Source: Pirellulales bacterium
Lineage (GTDB): Bacteria; Planctomycetota; Planctomycetia; Pirellulales; Thermoguttaceae
Length of the DNA stretch: 24,374 bases
Assembly (NCBI GenBank): GCA_030642635.1
Contig: DAOWNK010000011.1
Coordinates: 1-24,374, forward strand
Direction: 5' to 3'
In this document: in pieces, positions 1 through 8,019 of the stretch
Layout: each line of letters begins with the position of its first letter
Numbering within the stretch: the first letter of the stretch is position 1
Made by a program: the position numbers and the translations under genes
Notes under the pieces: model-generated
Databases searched by the model: none
What the model was told of the DNA's origin: nothing
What the model saw: the letters and a program-made list of their open reading frames with translations, nothing else

Positions 1-1
1 C

Positions 2-232
2 AAATGCGTCGGACTGATCAACGACGACCAGACCGAGGTGGGCAATGTACACTTAGGTGTGGTCCACCTGTTCGATTGCCAACTGCCGGCGGTATATCCC
101 AAGGAGCCTGATATCACCGAAGCCGGTTTTCGAGACGTCCGTGAGATACTGGCCGACATGACCGGTTTCGAAACGTGGTCGGAGATTTGTATGAAGGCGT
201 TGTTCGGGAACCGGCGATTTTGCGGCAATTGA
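2..232 (+). CDS. NUDIX-like phosphoesterase, C-terminal fragment (5' end outside window)
   Basis: This open frame enters from the left edge and ends at TGA 230-232, giving the last 76 residues of a protein. The visible part contains GLINDDQTEVGNVHLGVVH, then an acidic stretch (KEPDITEAGF) and ends with FETWSEICMKALF. The order 'GL.NDD..VG.VHLGVV' followed by an 'E.GF' element and 'FETWS' resembles the C-terminal half of predicted NUDIX-family phosphoesterases (COG4112 type), from memory of that family. The NUDIX box would lie upstream and is not visible, so the enzymatic assignment is tentative. The SH3b gene begins 88 bases downstream on the same strand. Confidence that this is a real coding end is higher than confidence in the family name. 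Confidence 0.6.
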   Translation, partial: KCVGLINDDQTEVGNVHLGVVHLFDCQLPAVYPKEPDITEAGFRDVREILADMTGFETWSEICMKALFGNRRFCGN

Positions 233-320
233 TCTTGAATTGTCCGGCGTTTTCCGCTAAAAGCCTGCGGTCTACTTTTCTAGCCGTTTTTTCAGTATTT
301 TCTACCAGGAGGCTGTTCTC

Positions 321-1487
321 ATGCGCCTGTCTGTTGCCGTTTCGGTCGTTTGCGGCTTACTGATGGCCTCACCCGCCAATGGGGAACGAGTTTTCCCGTA
401 CAAAGCCTACATCACCGCCGATGAGGTTTACGTACGCAGCGGGCCGGGACAAAGCTACTATCCCACCGATAAACTTAAGGCCGGGCAAGAAGTAGAGGTT
501 TACCGGCACGACCCGGGTGGGTGGTATGCAACCAAGCCTCCCGATGGGAGCTTCGCTTGGGTCTCCGCCAGACACCTCGAGGCGGGCGTGGACGACCTGG
601 CTATTGTCACCGCCGATCGGGTGGCGGCCAGGGTCGGCAGCCGGTTCAGCGATATCCGCGACGTGATCCAAGTCCGGCTCCATAAGGGCGAGGTGGTCGA
701 GGTGCTCGACGCCAAGAAGACCGGCATCGGCGCGACGCGTGCGACGTGGTGCAAGATTTCCCCACCGTCGGGCGAGTTCCGCTGGGTCTTCGGCAAGTAC
801 GTCGACACGAACCCGGTCGAACCGCAGCCGTTCGTGCGTCAAGCGATAGACGATGTGGTTGATGACGTACATGAACCGGTTTCCGAGCCTGAGCCGGACC
901 CTGAGCTTGCAGCCCCGCGCGGCCTCTCACCGGAACAGTATCAGGCTGAGCTGGACGATATCGACATCGAGCTATCGATCATGGTTTTGGAAGAGTCGAC
1001 CGTTTGGATATTCGACGAGCTGCGCCGTCGTGCCCGATCGCTGCTCAGTCAGTCCGAGACTGCCGTCCAGCGCGGCCGAGCAAGAATCCTATTGAGCAAG
1101 ATGGACCGATTCGCCGATATCAAGCACCGCTACGACGAGGTTGCGGCAATGCACGATCGGAGCGAGCGGTTGAACCGGCAGTTATCCAGACTTAAACAAA
1201 CGGACCGCCTTGCCGATGGGGAGTCGGAACTCCAGGACGATCGGTACGACGGCACCGGCCAGTTGACCCGGGTGGTTTCACCGAAGCTTGGCGCACCGCG
1301 CTACGCCTTGGTCGACGAGCGTGGCGAAGTGCAATGTTACGTCAGTCCGGTGCCGGGTGTGAATTTGCGTCATTACCTCGGCCGGCGCGTCGGCGTTACC
1401 GGCACGCGCGGATACATGCCCGAGCAAAACGCCCATCACATCATGGCCCAGCATGTCAGCCTGCTGGAAGGGCGAGTGCTGCGATAG
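321..1487 (+). CDS. Secreted SH3b-domain protein
   Basis: The 388-residue protein starts at ATG 321 behind a clear AGGAGG at 307-312. Residues 1-21 form a signal peptide ending in MASPANG, so export to the periplasm or surface is likely. Residues about 29-88 are a bacterial SH3 domain (ADEVYVRSGPGQSYYPT, then WYATKPPDGSFAWVS). A second, more diverged SH3-like unit spans about 95-163. A charged, probably helical middle (about 195-310) leads to a C-terminal beta-rich part (about 317-385, YALVDERGEVQCYVSPVPG then GRRVGVTG) that looks OB-like. SH3b domains often bind peptidoglycan or cell-envelope peptides, but the ligand here is unknown. A weak promoter-like pair, TTGAAT 235-240 and TAAAAG 258-263 with 17 bases between, lies upstream. 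The TAG stop is 6 bases before palindromic repeat A1. Confidence 0.85.
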   Translation: MRLSVAVSVVCGLLMASPANGERVFPYKAYITADEVYVRSGPGQSYYPTDKLKAGQEVEVYRHDPGGWYATKPPDGSFAWVSARHLEAGVDDLAIVTADRVAARVGSRFSDIRDVIQVRLHKGEVVEVLDAKKTGIGATRATWCKISPPSGEFRWVFGKYVDTNPVEPQPFVRQAIDDVVDDVHEPVSEPEPDPELAAPRGLSPEQYQAELDDIDIELSIMVLEESTVWIFDELRRRARSLLSQSETAVQRGRARILLSKMDRFADIKHRYDEVAAMHDRSERLNRQLSRLKQTDRLADGESELQDDRYDGTGQLTRVVSPKLGAPRYALVDERGEVQCYVSPVPGVNLRHYLGRRVGVTGTRGYMPEQNAHHIMAQHVSLLEGRVLR

Positions 1488-1493
1488 TAGACT

Positions 1494-1575
1494 GTAAAGC
1501 CGCGACCAGTGGTCGCGGAACGCCCGGCGATGAAACGATAATCCAACCATCCGCGACCACTGGTCGCGGCTTTAC
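1494..1575. repeat. Family A palindromic repeat pair, copy 1
   Basis: Two arms at 1494-1519 and 1550-1575 are perfect inverted copies over 26 bases, with 30 bases between. Each arm carries a near-palindromic core (CCGCGACCAGTGGTCGCGG) and a GTAAAG outer tag. Related copies occur at 7914-7992 and 15528-15605. It sits between the SH3b stop and the gltA start and leaves only 18 bases before the gltA ATG. The arrangement resembles REP/BIME elements. Confidence 0.9.
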
Positions 1576-1593
1576 ACTGCAATAAAAAACACC

Positions 1594-2886
1594 ATGAGCA
1601 CCGAAACATCCAAAATAACACTGGGTGATGAAAATTTCGAGTTGCCGATCCTTGTCGGGACCGAGGGCGAACGAGCCATCGATATTTCCAAGTTCCGCGG
1701 CAGCACGGGCTACATTACGCTTGACGACGGGTATGCCAACACCGGCGCCACTCTCAGCGGGATCACGTACATCGACGGCGAGAAGGGTGTGTTGCGATAC
1801 CGTGGCTACTCGATTGAAGAGATCGCCGAGCGATGCGACTACACCGAGACCGCATACCTGCTGATCTACGGCGAGTTGCCCTCCGGCGACGAGCTTGAGG
1901 AGTTCCGCCGGAACATCCGTATGCACTCGCTGCTGCACGAGGGGATGAAGACGATTTTTGCCGGCTTTCCGCCCGACGCCCATCCGATGGCGATTCTCAG
2001 TTCGGTGGTCGGTGCGTTGGCCATCTACTGCCCCGATGCGTTGGAGCCGAGCAATCCGCAACACATGGAGTTGGCCATTTATCGTATGTTGGCCAAGATG
2101 CCAACCATCGCTGCGTTCAGTTATAAGCAGTCGATCGGCCAGCCGTTCATCTATCCGCGGAACGACCTGAATTACTGCCAGAACTTTTTGCGGATGATGT
2201 TCGGTGTGCCCAGCGAAGAGTACGTTGCGGATCCCGACTTCGTCGACGCATTGAACCTGCTGTTGATTCTACACGCCGACCACGGCCAGAATTGCAGCAC
2301 CTCGACGGTGCGCATGGTCGGCTCCAGCACGGTGAACCTGTACTCCAGCGTCTCGGCCGGCATTTGTGCGTTGTGGGGTGCGTTGCACGGCGGTGCAAAC
2401 GAAGCCTGCATTAACATGCTCGAAGAAATCCATGCCGCCGGCGGCAGACTGGGTAAGTATATCGATCGGGCAAAAGACCCCAACGACGACTATCGCCTGA
2501 TGGGATTCGGTCATCGTGTGTACAAAAACTACGACCCCAGGGCAAAGATCATCAAAGAGATCTGCCACCGGTTGATGAAAAAACACGGAATGGAAAATTC
2601 CATCTTCGAGTTGGCGCAGGAGCTTGAAGAAGTGGCGTTGTCAGACTCCTACTTCATCGAGCGGAAGCTCTATCCGAACGTCGATTTCTACTCGGGCATC
2701 ATCTACAGCCTGATGGGCATCCCGAAGCAGATGTTCACCGTGCTGTTTGCCCTGGGGCGTCTGCCCGGCTGGATTGCCCACTGGCGCGAGATGCACCTTG
2801 CCCCCGGCGGCATGAAAATCCACCGCCCGAGGCAACTCTATACCGGCTCTGCACAGCGGAAGTTTGTGCCGTTGATTAAGCGATAA
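1594..2886 (+). CDS. gltA: Citrate synthase (type II)
   Basis: This 430-residue protein condenses acetyl-CoA and oxaloacetate to citrate in the TCA cycle, in the cytoplasm. Its length matches hexameric type II enzymes (E. coli GltA has 427). The catalytic residues can be placed by alignment to E. coli: His230 in LHADHGQNCSTSTVR, His265 in GALHGGANEA, His307 and Arg316 in GFGHRVYKNYDPRA, and Asp364 in YPNVDFYSG. One difference is HGQN where E. coli has HEQN. The ATG lies 18 bases after repeat A1, and the intervening CACTGCAATAAAAAACACC has no recognisable Shine-Dalgarno sequence, so either initiation is non-SD or the gene is read from a transcript entering through the repeat. No associated TCA gene is nearby. 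Confidence 0.97.
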   Translation: MSTETSKITLGDENFELPILVGTEGERAIDISKFRGSTGYITLDDGYANTGATLSGITYIDGEKGVLRYRGYSIEEIAERCDYTETAYLLIYGELPSGDELEEFRRNIRMHSLLHEGMKTIFAGFPPDAHPMAILSSVVGALAIYCPDALEPSNPQHMELAIYRMLAKMPTIAAFSYKQSIGQPFIYPRNDLNYCQNFLRMMFGVPSEEYVADPDFVDALNLLLILHADHGQNCSTSTVRMVGSSTVNLYSSVSAGICALWGALHGGANEACINMLEEIHAAGGRLGKYIDRAKDPNDDYRLMGFGHRVYKNYDPRAKIIKEICHRLMKKHGMENSIFELAQELEEVALSDSYFIERKLYPNVDFYSGIIYSLMGIPKQMFTVLFALGRLPGWIAHWREMHLAPGGMKIHRPRQLYTGSAQRKFVPLIKR

Positions 2887-3002
2887 ACACCGCCAATCGC
2901 CGGCATATCTTTCCCAATCCGCATATCTTCTCTCGCCAGCTTCTTGCTGAAAGTTAGCACAGGGTGACGGGCCTGTTCGGCCGATGAGAAGAAGGAGTAT
3001 GT

Positions 3003-3059
3003 GTGCGCATCGGCAAAACGCCGTATGCACTAACGATACTGTCAATTTTGGGTGGATAA
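3003..3059 (+). CDS. Possible 18-codon leader ORF upstream of the WD40 gene
   Basis: AAGGAG at 2992-2997 is the best Shine-Dalgarno sequence in this gap and is 5 bases before GTG 3003. Reading from that GTG gives MRIGKTPYALTILSILGG and TAA 3057-3059, one base before the ATG at 3061 that starts the WD40 protein. The spacing is what translational coupling would give. The peptide has no recognisable family, and the match could be chance. It is not in the WD40 reading frame, so a frameshift upstream of the WD40 signal peptide is the other explanation. Confidence 0.25.
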   Translation: MRIGKTPYALTILSILGG

Positions 3060-3060
3060 T

Positions 3061-4065
3061 ATGTCAAATTTGTGGTCTGTCATCGCACTTGTTGCAATAC
3101 TGTTTACAACTTCGCCGGCCGATGCGGCAGATACAGACCGATCGGTCACTGTGGTTCAACCCGGCATGGTGATCGAAGTGGGAGGGCCGGATGCCGGCGA
3201 TAGGGCGCCGGTCGTCTCATGTGTGGCATTGGATTCGGCCGGGGTTAGGCTGGCCGCCGCCGGCGACGATCACCTGGTAAGAATTTTCAACCTGTCCGAC
3301 GGCGAGCAACTCGACGAACTGTCGGCACACATCGACTGGGTCCGCACGGCGGCGTTCCACTCGGACGGGATGCTGCTGGCAACGGCCGGCGACGACCGCC
3401 GAGTACGATTCCACGACACCTCGTCCGGCTCGCCTGTGCAAAGCACGCCCGTTCTGCCAGGGCCGATTTACACGTTGGCCTACAGCCCGGACGGCCGGAT
3501 GTTGGCCTCCGGCGGATTCGCAGACAAGGTGCTGATTCACGACGGTCAAGACGGTCGGATTCTGCGGGAATTGGACGCCCCGGGCGGTGATATTCGTGCG
3601 GTGGCCTTCTCGCCCGGCGGAAGGTACCTGGCCGCAGCCGGACGCGAGGGGAAAATCCGTTTATGGGACGCCGCAACCGGCAAACACCTTGGAGACCTGG
3701 AAGGACCACGGCATCGGATTCACGCATTGGCCTTCTCGCCCAACGGCGTGCTGTTGGCTGCGGCCGGCCGATGTCGGTCGATCCGGCTCTGGGACGTTAC
3801 CACTGGTCGGGTAGCCGCCGATCTGCCCGAGCAACCGGCCAACGTCTTGTCGTTGGCGTTTTGCGGATCTGGTGTATTGGCCTCCGGCGGAACCGACAAC
3901 GCAGTGCGGCTTTGGGACGTATCAAGTTTTCGGCAGCTATCGACGTTGCTCGGACACACCGGCTCGGTAGCGACCTTGGCGTTCGACCTGGTTTCGGGCG
4001 TTTTGGTCTCGGGAAGTTTCGATACGACAGTGCGGACATGGCCGATTGATGGTCAACAATATTAA
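3061..4065 (+). CDS. Exported WD40-repeat beta-propeller protein
   Basis: The 334-residue protein is a compact seven-bladed WD40 propeller with almost nothing else. A signal peptide is visible at the N-terminus (LWSVIALVAILFTTSPADAA). Seven repeats follow, each with a '(V/I)..(L/V)AFSP.G..LA.AG....(I/V)RLWD' pattern; the clearest are IRAVAFSPGGRYLAAAG then IRLWDAATG, and IHALAFSPNGVLLAAAG then IRLWDVTTG. WD40 propellers are protein-interaction platforms; no enzymatic residue set is present and the partner is unknown. ATG 3061 is preferred because GGTGG at 3051-3055 lies 5 bases upstream. An in-frame GTG at 3052 would add three residues but has no SD. The 3' end runs into the paired hairpins at 4090-4169. 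Confidence 0.88.
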   Translation: MSNLWSVIALVAILFTTSPADAADTDRSVTVVQPGMVIEVGGPDAGDRAPVVSCVALDSAGVRLAAAGDDHLVRIFNLSDGEQLDELSAHIDWVRTAAFHSDGMLLATAGDDRRVRFHDTSSGSPVQSTPVLPGPIYTLAYSPDGRMLASGGFADKVLIHDGQDGRILRELDAPGGDIRAVAFSPGGRYLAAAGREGKIRLWDAATGKHLGDLEGPRHRIHALAFSPNGVLLAAAGRCRSIRLWDVTTGRVAADLPEQPANVLSLAFCGSGVLASGGTDNAVRLWDVSSFRQLSTLLGHTGSVATLAFDLVSGVLVSGSFDTTVRTWPIDGQQY

Positions 4066-4089
4066 ACTCAGTAATTCCAAATTTTCCCA

Positions 4090-4169
4090 TTTAGCCCGCC
4101 GTGAATACACGGCGGGCAAACGTGGCGAGCGTTTCCCAATGGCCCCGGGTGTATTCACCCGGGGCTAAA
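4090..4169. repeat. Family B hairpin pair (TTTAGCCC type), inverted
   Basis: The first hairpin (4090-4117) has stem GCCCGCCGTG pairing with CACGGCGGGC around AATA. The second (4142-4169) has GCCCCGGGTG pairing with CACCCGGGGC around TATT and ends in CTAAA, so it is the first one inverted: both read TTTAGCCC...GTGAATACAC...GGGC in opposite directions, with different but fully paired stems. They separate the WD40 and LEPR-XLL genes and could act as transcription boundaries, although neither is followed by a T run. A related single copy is at 19586-19609. Confidence 0.85.
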
Positions 4170-4188
4170 TATCGACACGGAGGTCGTT

Positions 4189-7100
4189 GTGAGCTTGTTG
4201 CAAAATATATTCAAACCGAACCGATCCTTGTCTCACACAAACGGCGCCGGAGGCCGTTTTCGCACGTGCCGGTTCGAGCAGATGGAGCCGCGGCGGTTGC
4301 TCTCGGCCGATTTCGCGCCGATCCAAATCGGTGTCGTCTATTTCGAGGACAAAAGCGGCGACGACGCTACGGGCGAGATCATCGAGATCACCTGGCTCGG
4401 CGGTGCACCGGGCACGCAATTGACCGAACTGATAATCGAAGGTGATAAGTTGGGCAATGGGCCGGACGGCGGCGATGCATTCTTCGATACCATTCTGGGT
4501 GGAGCAGGTGCGTCCGGGGCGGTCGAACTGGAAATCCTCGACCAGGAAGGTATCGATTCCGTTACAGTCACACTCGTCGACGGCGGGACCACATTGGCAC
4601 TCGCCTTTACCGGTTTTGACCCCGGGGAAAAACTGGTCCTCACCGTCGACGTTGACGAACACGGCTATAACCCCAACTACCAGGAAGACGGTTACGGAGG
4701 CCCCAACGCGTTTGTCGAAGGCAAGGAGTTCGAAGGCTCGATACTGCAGGCCACTTTCGAGGCCGATCATTACGAAACGGCCGAAGACCAAACCATCTTC
4801 CTCGACGAATATGACCCGATTCTACTCGGCACCGGGCTGGACCTGCCGCTGGACGACTATGTGCCGCCGGGCGACGCGCCACGACCGATACAGACGGCCG
4901 GCGCCGTTCTCGCACTAACTCAAACGCCAAAACCGATCACCATTGCCGGGACGGTCTTCGAGGACCTCGACCTGGACAACTCGCAAGACGCAGGCGAGCA
5001 GGGAATCGCCGGCGTCGAACTAAGCCTGCTGCTGTTGGACGGCATCGGATACGTCGATACCGGGCTTACCACCATCACCGATGCCGACGGTAATTACGAG
5101 TTTACAGCCGACGTGCTGCCCGGCACGTACCGTGTCGTCGAGGTCCAGCCGACCGGGTATCTTAGCGTCGGCGCCAGCGTCGGCACGGTTGACGGAGAGC
5201 CGCGCGGAGTGGTGACCAGTGTCGATGTCATCAGCGATATCACGTTGCTGGGCGGCGAGGACAGCGTGAATAACGACTTTGCCGAGGCCAGACCGGTCGC
5301 CATAAGCGGCCATGTCTATCACGACGCCGACAACGATGGTGTGTTCGACCCGGGCGAACATGGCATCGGCGGTGCACTGGTGCAGGTGCAATACCTGCCG
5401 CCAGGGGAGTTGGCCGGCGCGCCTATCTCCGTCCACACCGGCCCGGACGGATCATGGTCGGTCGAGGGTCTGATGCCCGGCGAGTACCGAGTTACAGAGG
5501 TCACACCGGCCGGGTATCTCGACGGGCTGGATACGCCGGGCACCGCCGGCGGACAGGCACACAATCCCGGAGACATGATCGACGGAGTGCACCTTGCCGG
5601 CGGCCAATCCGGCGAGGACTACAACTTCGGCGAGATCGACCCGGCGAGCCTTTCGGGCTACGTATACGCCGACGACGACAACGACGGCATATTCGACGCC
5701 GGTGAGCAGGGCATCGGCGGTGTGACCGTAACGTTGCTCGCGTTCGATGGAACCGTCGTACAAACCACCGTCACCTCCACCGAGGCCGACTTGCTGGGTT
5801 ACTACATTTTCGAGGACCTTATCCCGGGCGTGTACAGCGTAGTCGAGGCCCAGCCGGACGGGTACTACGACGGGATCGATACGCTGGGAAGCGTCGGCGG
5901 AGTTGCACACAACCCCGGCGACCGGATCGACGGCGTGCTGCTTAAAGGTGGAATCCATGCGGTGAATTACAACTTCGGCGAGTTGCGGCCTGCGAACATT
6001 GCCGGGATGGTCTACGTCGAGCTGGACCGCGATTGCACCTACGACCCGAACGAACCGGTGCTGGCCGGAGTGACAGTTTACCTGGTAAACGCCGCCGGAG
6101 ACACTGTCCGCACCACCACAACCGATCAGGACGGCCGCTACGCTTTCACCAATCTCGAACCAGGTGTCTATAGCGTCGAGGAGGTCCAGCCGGCCGGTTA
6201 CTTCCAGGGCAAGGCGTGCCTTGGCGCCGGTGGTGATGGACAGACCGACGGCCCGGACCGTTTCATCAAGGTGGTGCTAGTACCTGGCGCCGATGCCGTC
6301 GAGTACAACTTTACAGAGCTTCTGCCGGCGAGCATCTCGGGATACGTTTTCCAGGACGGGCCGACGATTAAGCTGGGGCCGTTCGATCCGCCGGTAGCCG
6401 ATCCGACTTCCATGCGCGACGGCCTGCGCACATCGGACGATACGCCCATCGCCGGCGTGGTGCTGCGATTAGGCGACGCCACGGGACTGCCGATACTGGA
6501 CTCCGCCGGGCAGCCGATTGTCGCTGTGACCGACGCGAACGGCTACTACGAGTTCACCATGGTGGAGCCGAACAACCGCTACACCATACTCCAGAACCAT
6601 CCGCAGACGTACGTAGACGGGATAGACACGCCGGGAACCGCCGGCGGTGTGGCCGTCAACCCCGGCATAGCCACCCCGTCCAGCGATATTCTGAACCTTA
6701 GTGTCGATCCGAAAAACGACGCGATCGTCGGCATTTACCTCGACAGCGGAGAGTTGGCCGTGGATTACAACTTCAGCGAGATTCTCATCCAGCAGAATCC
6801 GCCGATTTATCCCCCCGAGCCGCCGATACCTCATCCGCCGATACCTGCACGGCCTATGCCGCCGATATCAACGCCGGTTCAAGCCGTAGGGTACTTTCCC
6901 GCACCGCCGCAGGTTGTCATTCAGCCGATACTCGGTTCTGGCGGGCCGGGTGGATACACATGGCACCTGAGCGTCATAAACGCCGGACAGCCGCGTCGCG
7001 GCCATGACGGACCTGATGCACTGACCAACCCGGCCAATAAATACTTCGACCCGGAGACCTGGACCGGCGAAGACATCAACCAGGCGCTGTGGATACTGGC

Positions 7101-7908
7101 CGACGCCGACGGCGTGCCACAGAAGGAATTGCAATTCGGCCTGCCGGGCGCCGTGCCGGTTGTCGGGGATTTCAACGGCGATGGGATAGACGAAGTGGGT
7201 GTGATGATCGACGGCATCTGGTTCGTCGATCTCAACGGCAACGGCACCTGGGATCAGGACGATTTTTGGGTGAAGCTGGGCGCGCCGGGCGACCTGCCGG
7301 TGGTTGGCGATTGGGACGGCGACGGCAAGGCGGATATCGGCATATTCGGTCCGGCGTGGATCGGCGACGCCAAGGCGGCCGCGGCCGAGCCGGGATTGCC
7401 GGACGCCGGCAACGAGCCGACCGGGCTGCCGAAAAATCTCCCGCCCAAGCCGGCGGATGCGGCCGTCGGCTGGAGAACCATGCAACGCGGCTCGCAAGGC
7501 GGCTTGCGCGTCGACCTGATCGACCACGTTTTTAAGTACGGCACCAAGGATGATAAGCCGGTCTCCGGCGACTGGAACGGCGACGGTGTGAGCGACATCG
7601 GCATATTCCGCAACGGGACATGGTTCCTCGATGTCGACGGCAACGGACGCTGGAGCAAGGCCGACTTCGAGGCCGACTTCGGCACCGACGGCGACGTGCC
7701 GGTAGTAGGCGACTTCAACAACGACGGGATCGACGACATCGGCGTGTATCGTGCCGGCACCTGGTATCTCGACAGCAACGGCAACCGGCGGCTCGATGCG
7801 CACGACAAGGTCTTCGAGCTTGGCGGCCCGCACGACAGACCGGCCGTCGGCGACTTCGACGGCGACGGGACCGACGAGTTCGCCGTTTATCAAGATGACG
7901 CGTCGTGA
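4189..7908 (+). CDS. LEPR-XLL surface protein with SdrD-type B repeats and C-terminal FG-GAP/VCBS-like repeats
   Basis: This 1239-residue protein starts at GTG 4189, chosen because CGGAGG at 4178-4183 precedes it by 5 bases. Residues 29-41 (FEQMEPRRLLSAD) match the LEPR-XLL motif found near the N-terminus of large planctomycete surface proteins, where it replaces a classical signal peptide. About 190 residues of unique sequence follow, then five SdrD B-like units starting near residues 250, 371, 487, 603 and 715. Each opens with 'I(A/S)G.V(Y/F)' and most close with 'YNF.E'; the best ones carry acidic loops such as DADNDGVFDPGEHGIGG. A proline-rich linker (about 869-895) leads to repeats (about 985-1239) of 'P(V)VGDFNGDGIDE(I)G(V)' with calcium-type DxDxDG loops. 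It is probably an extracellular Ca-stabilised stalk-and-tip protein; no catalytic domain or C-terminal anchor was seen. Confidence 0.9.
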   Translation: MSLLQNIFKPNRSLSHTNGAGGRFRTCRFEQMEPRRLLSADFAPIQIGVVYFEDKSGDDATGEIIEITWLGGAPGTQLTELIIEGDKLGNGPDGGDAFFDTILGGAGASGAVELEILDQEGIDSVTVTLVDGGTTLALAFTGFDPGEKLVLTVDVDEHGYNPNYQEDGYGGPNAFVEGKEFEGSILQATFEADHYETAEDQTIFLDEYDPILLGTGLDLPLDDYVPPGDAPRPIQTAGAVLALTQTPKPITIAGTVFEDLDLDNSQDAGEQGIAGVELSLLLLDGIGYVDTGLTTITDADGNYEFTADVLPGTYRVVEVQPTGYLSVGASVGTVDGEPRGVVTSVDVISDITLLGGEDSVNNDFAEARPVAISGHVYHDADNDGVFDPGEHGIGGALVQVQYLPPGELAGAPISVHTGPDGSWSVEGLMPGEYRVTEVTPAGYLDGLDTPGTAGGQAHNPGDMIDGVHLAGGQSGEDYNFGEIDPASLSGYVYADDDNDGIFDAGEQGIGGVTVTLLAFDGTVVQTTVTSTEADLLGYYIFEDLIPGVYSVVEAQPDGYYDGIDTLGSVGGVAHNPGDRIDGVLLKGGIHAVNYNFGELRPANIAGMVYVELDRDCTYDPNEPVLAGVTVYLVNAAGDTVRTTTTDQDGRYAFTNLEPGVYSVEEVQPAGYFQGKACLGAGGDGQTDGPDRFIKVVLVPGADAVEYNFTELLPASISGYVFQDGPTIKLGPFDPPVADPTSMRDGLRTSDDTPIAGVVLRLGDATGLPILDSAGQPIVAVTDANGYYEFTMVEPNNRYTILQNHPQTYVDGIDTPGTAGGVAVNPGIATPSSDILNLSVDPKNDAIVGIYLDSGELAVDYNFSEILIQQNPPIYPPEPPIPHPPIPARPMPPISTPVQAVGYFPAPPQVVIQPILGSGGPGGYTWHLSVINAGQPRRGHDGPDALTNPANKYFDPETWTGEDINQALWILADADGVPQKELQFGLPGAVPVVGDFNGDGIDEVGVMIDGIWFVDLNGNGTWDQDDFWVKLGAPGDLPVVGDWDGDGKADIGIFGPAWIGDAKAAAAEPGLPDAGNEPTGLPKNLPPKPADAAVGWRTMQRGSQGGLRVDLIDHVFKYGTKDDKPVSGDWNGDGVSDIGIFRNGTWFLDVDGNGRWSKADFEADFGTDGDVPVVGDFNNDGIDDIGVYRAGTWYLDSNGNRRLDAHDKVFELGGPHDRPAVGDFDGDGTDEFAVYQDDAS

Positions 7909-7913
7909 TAATC

Positions 7914-7992
7914 ATAAAGCCGCGACCGATGGTCGCGCCATACATTGTTAAACTGCCAACAACATTGGCGCGACCACCGGTCGCGGCTTTAT
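7914..7992. repeat. Family A palindromic repeat pair, copy 2
   Basis: Arms at 7914-7940 and 7966-7992 are inverted copies matching at 26 of 27 positions (GACCGATGGTC in one, GACCGGTGGTC in the other), with outer ATAAAG tags. It fills the gap between the convergent LEPR-XLL gene (stop 7908) and the PQQ/methyltransferase gene (stop 8020). A two-sided hairpin here could terminate transcription from both directions. Confidence 0.9.
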
Positions 7993-8019
7993 GAGTCAAA
8001 TTGTCCGGTTGAAGCCGTA

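Noticed and set aside
6868..7893. Long open frame of 341 codons on the minus strand inside the LEPR-XLL gene
   Set aside because: It is a shadow of the DxDxDG-rich coding strand: low-complexity valine/alanine-rich translation, no family, no SD, wholly inside a well-supported gene.
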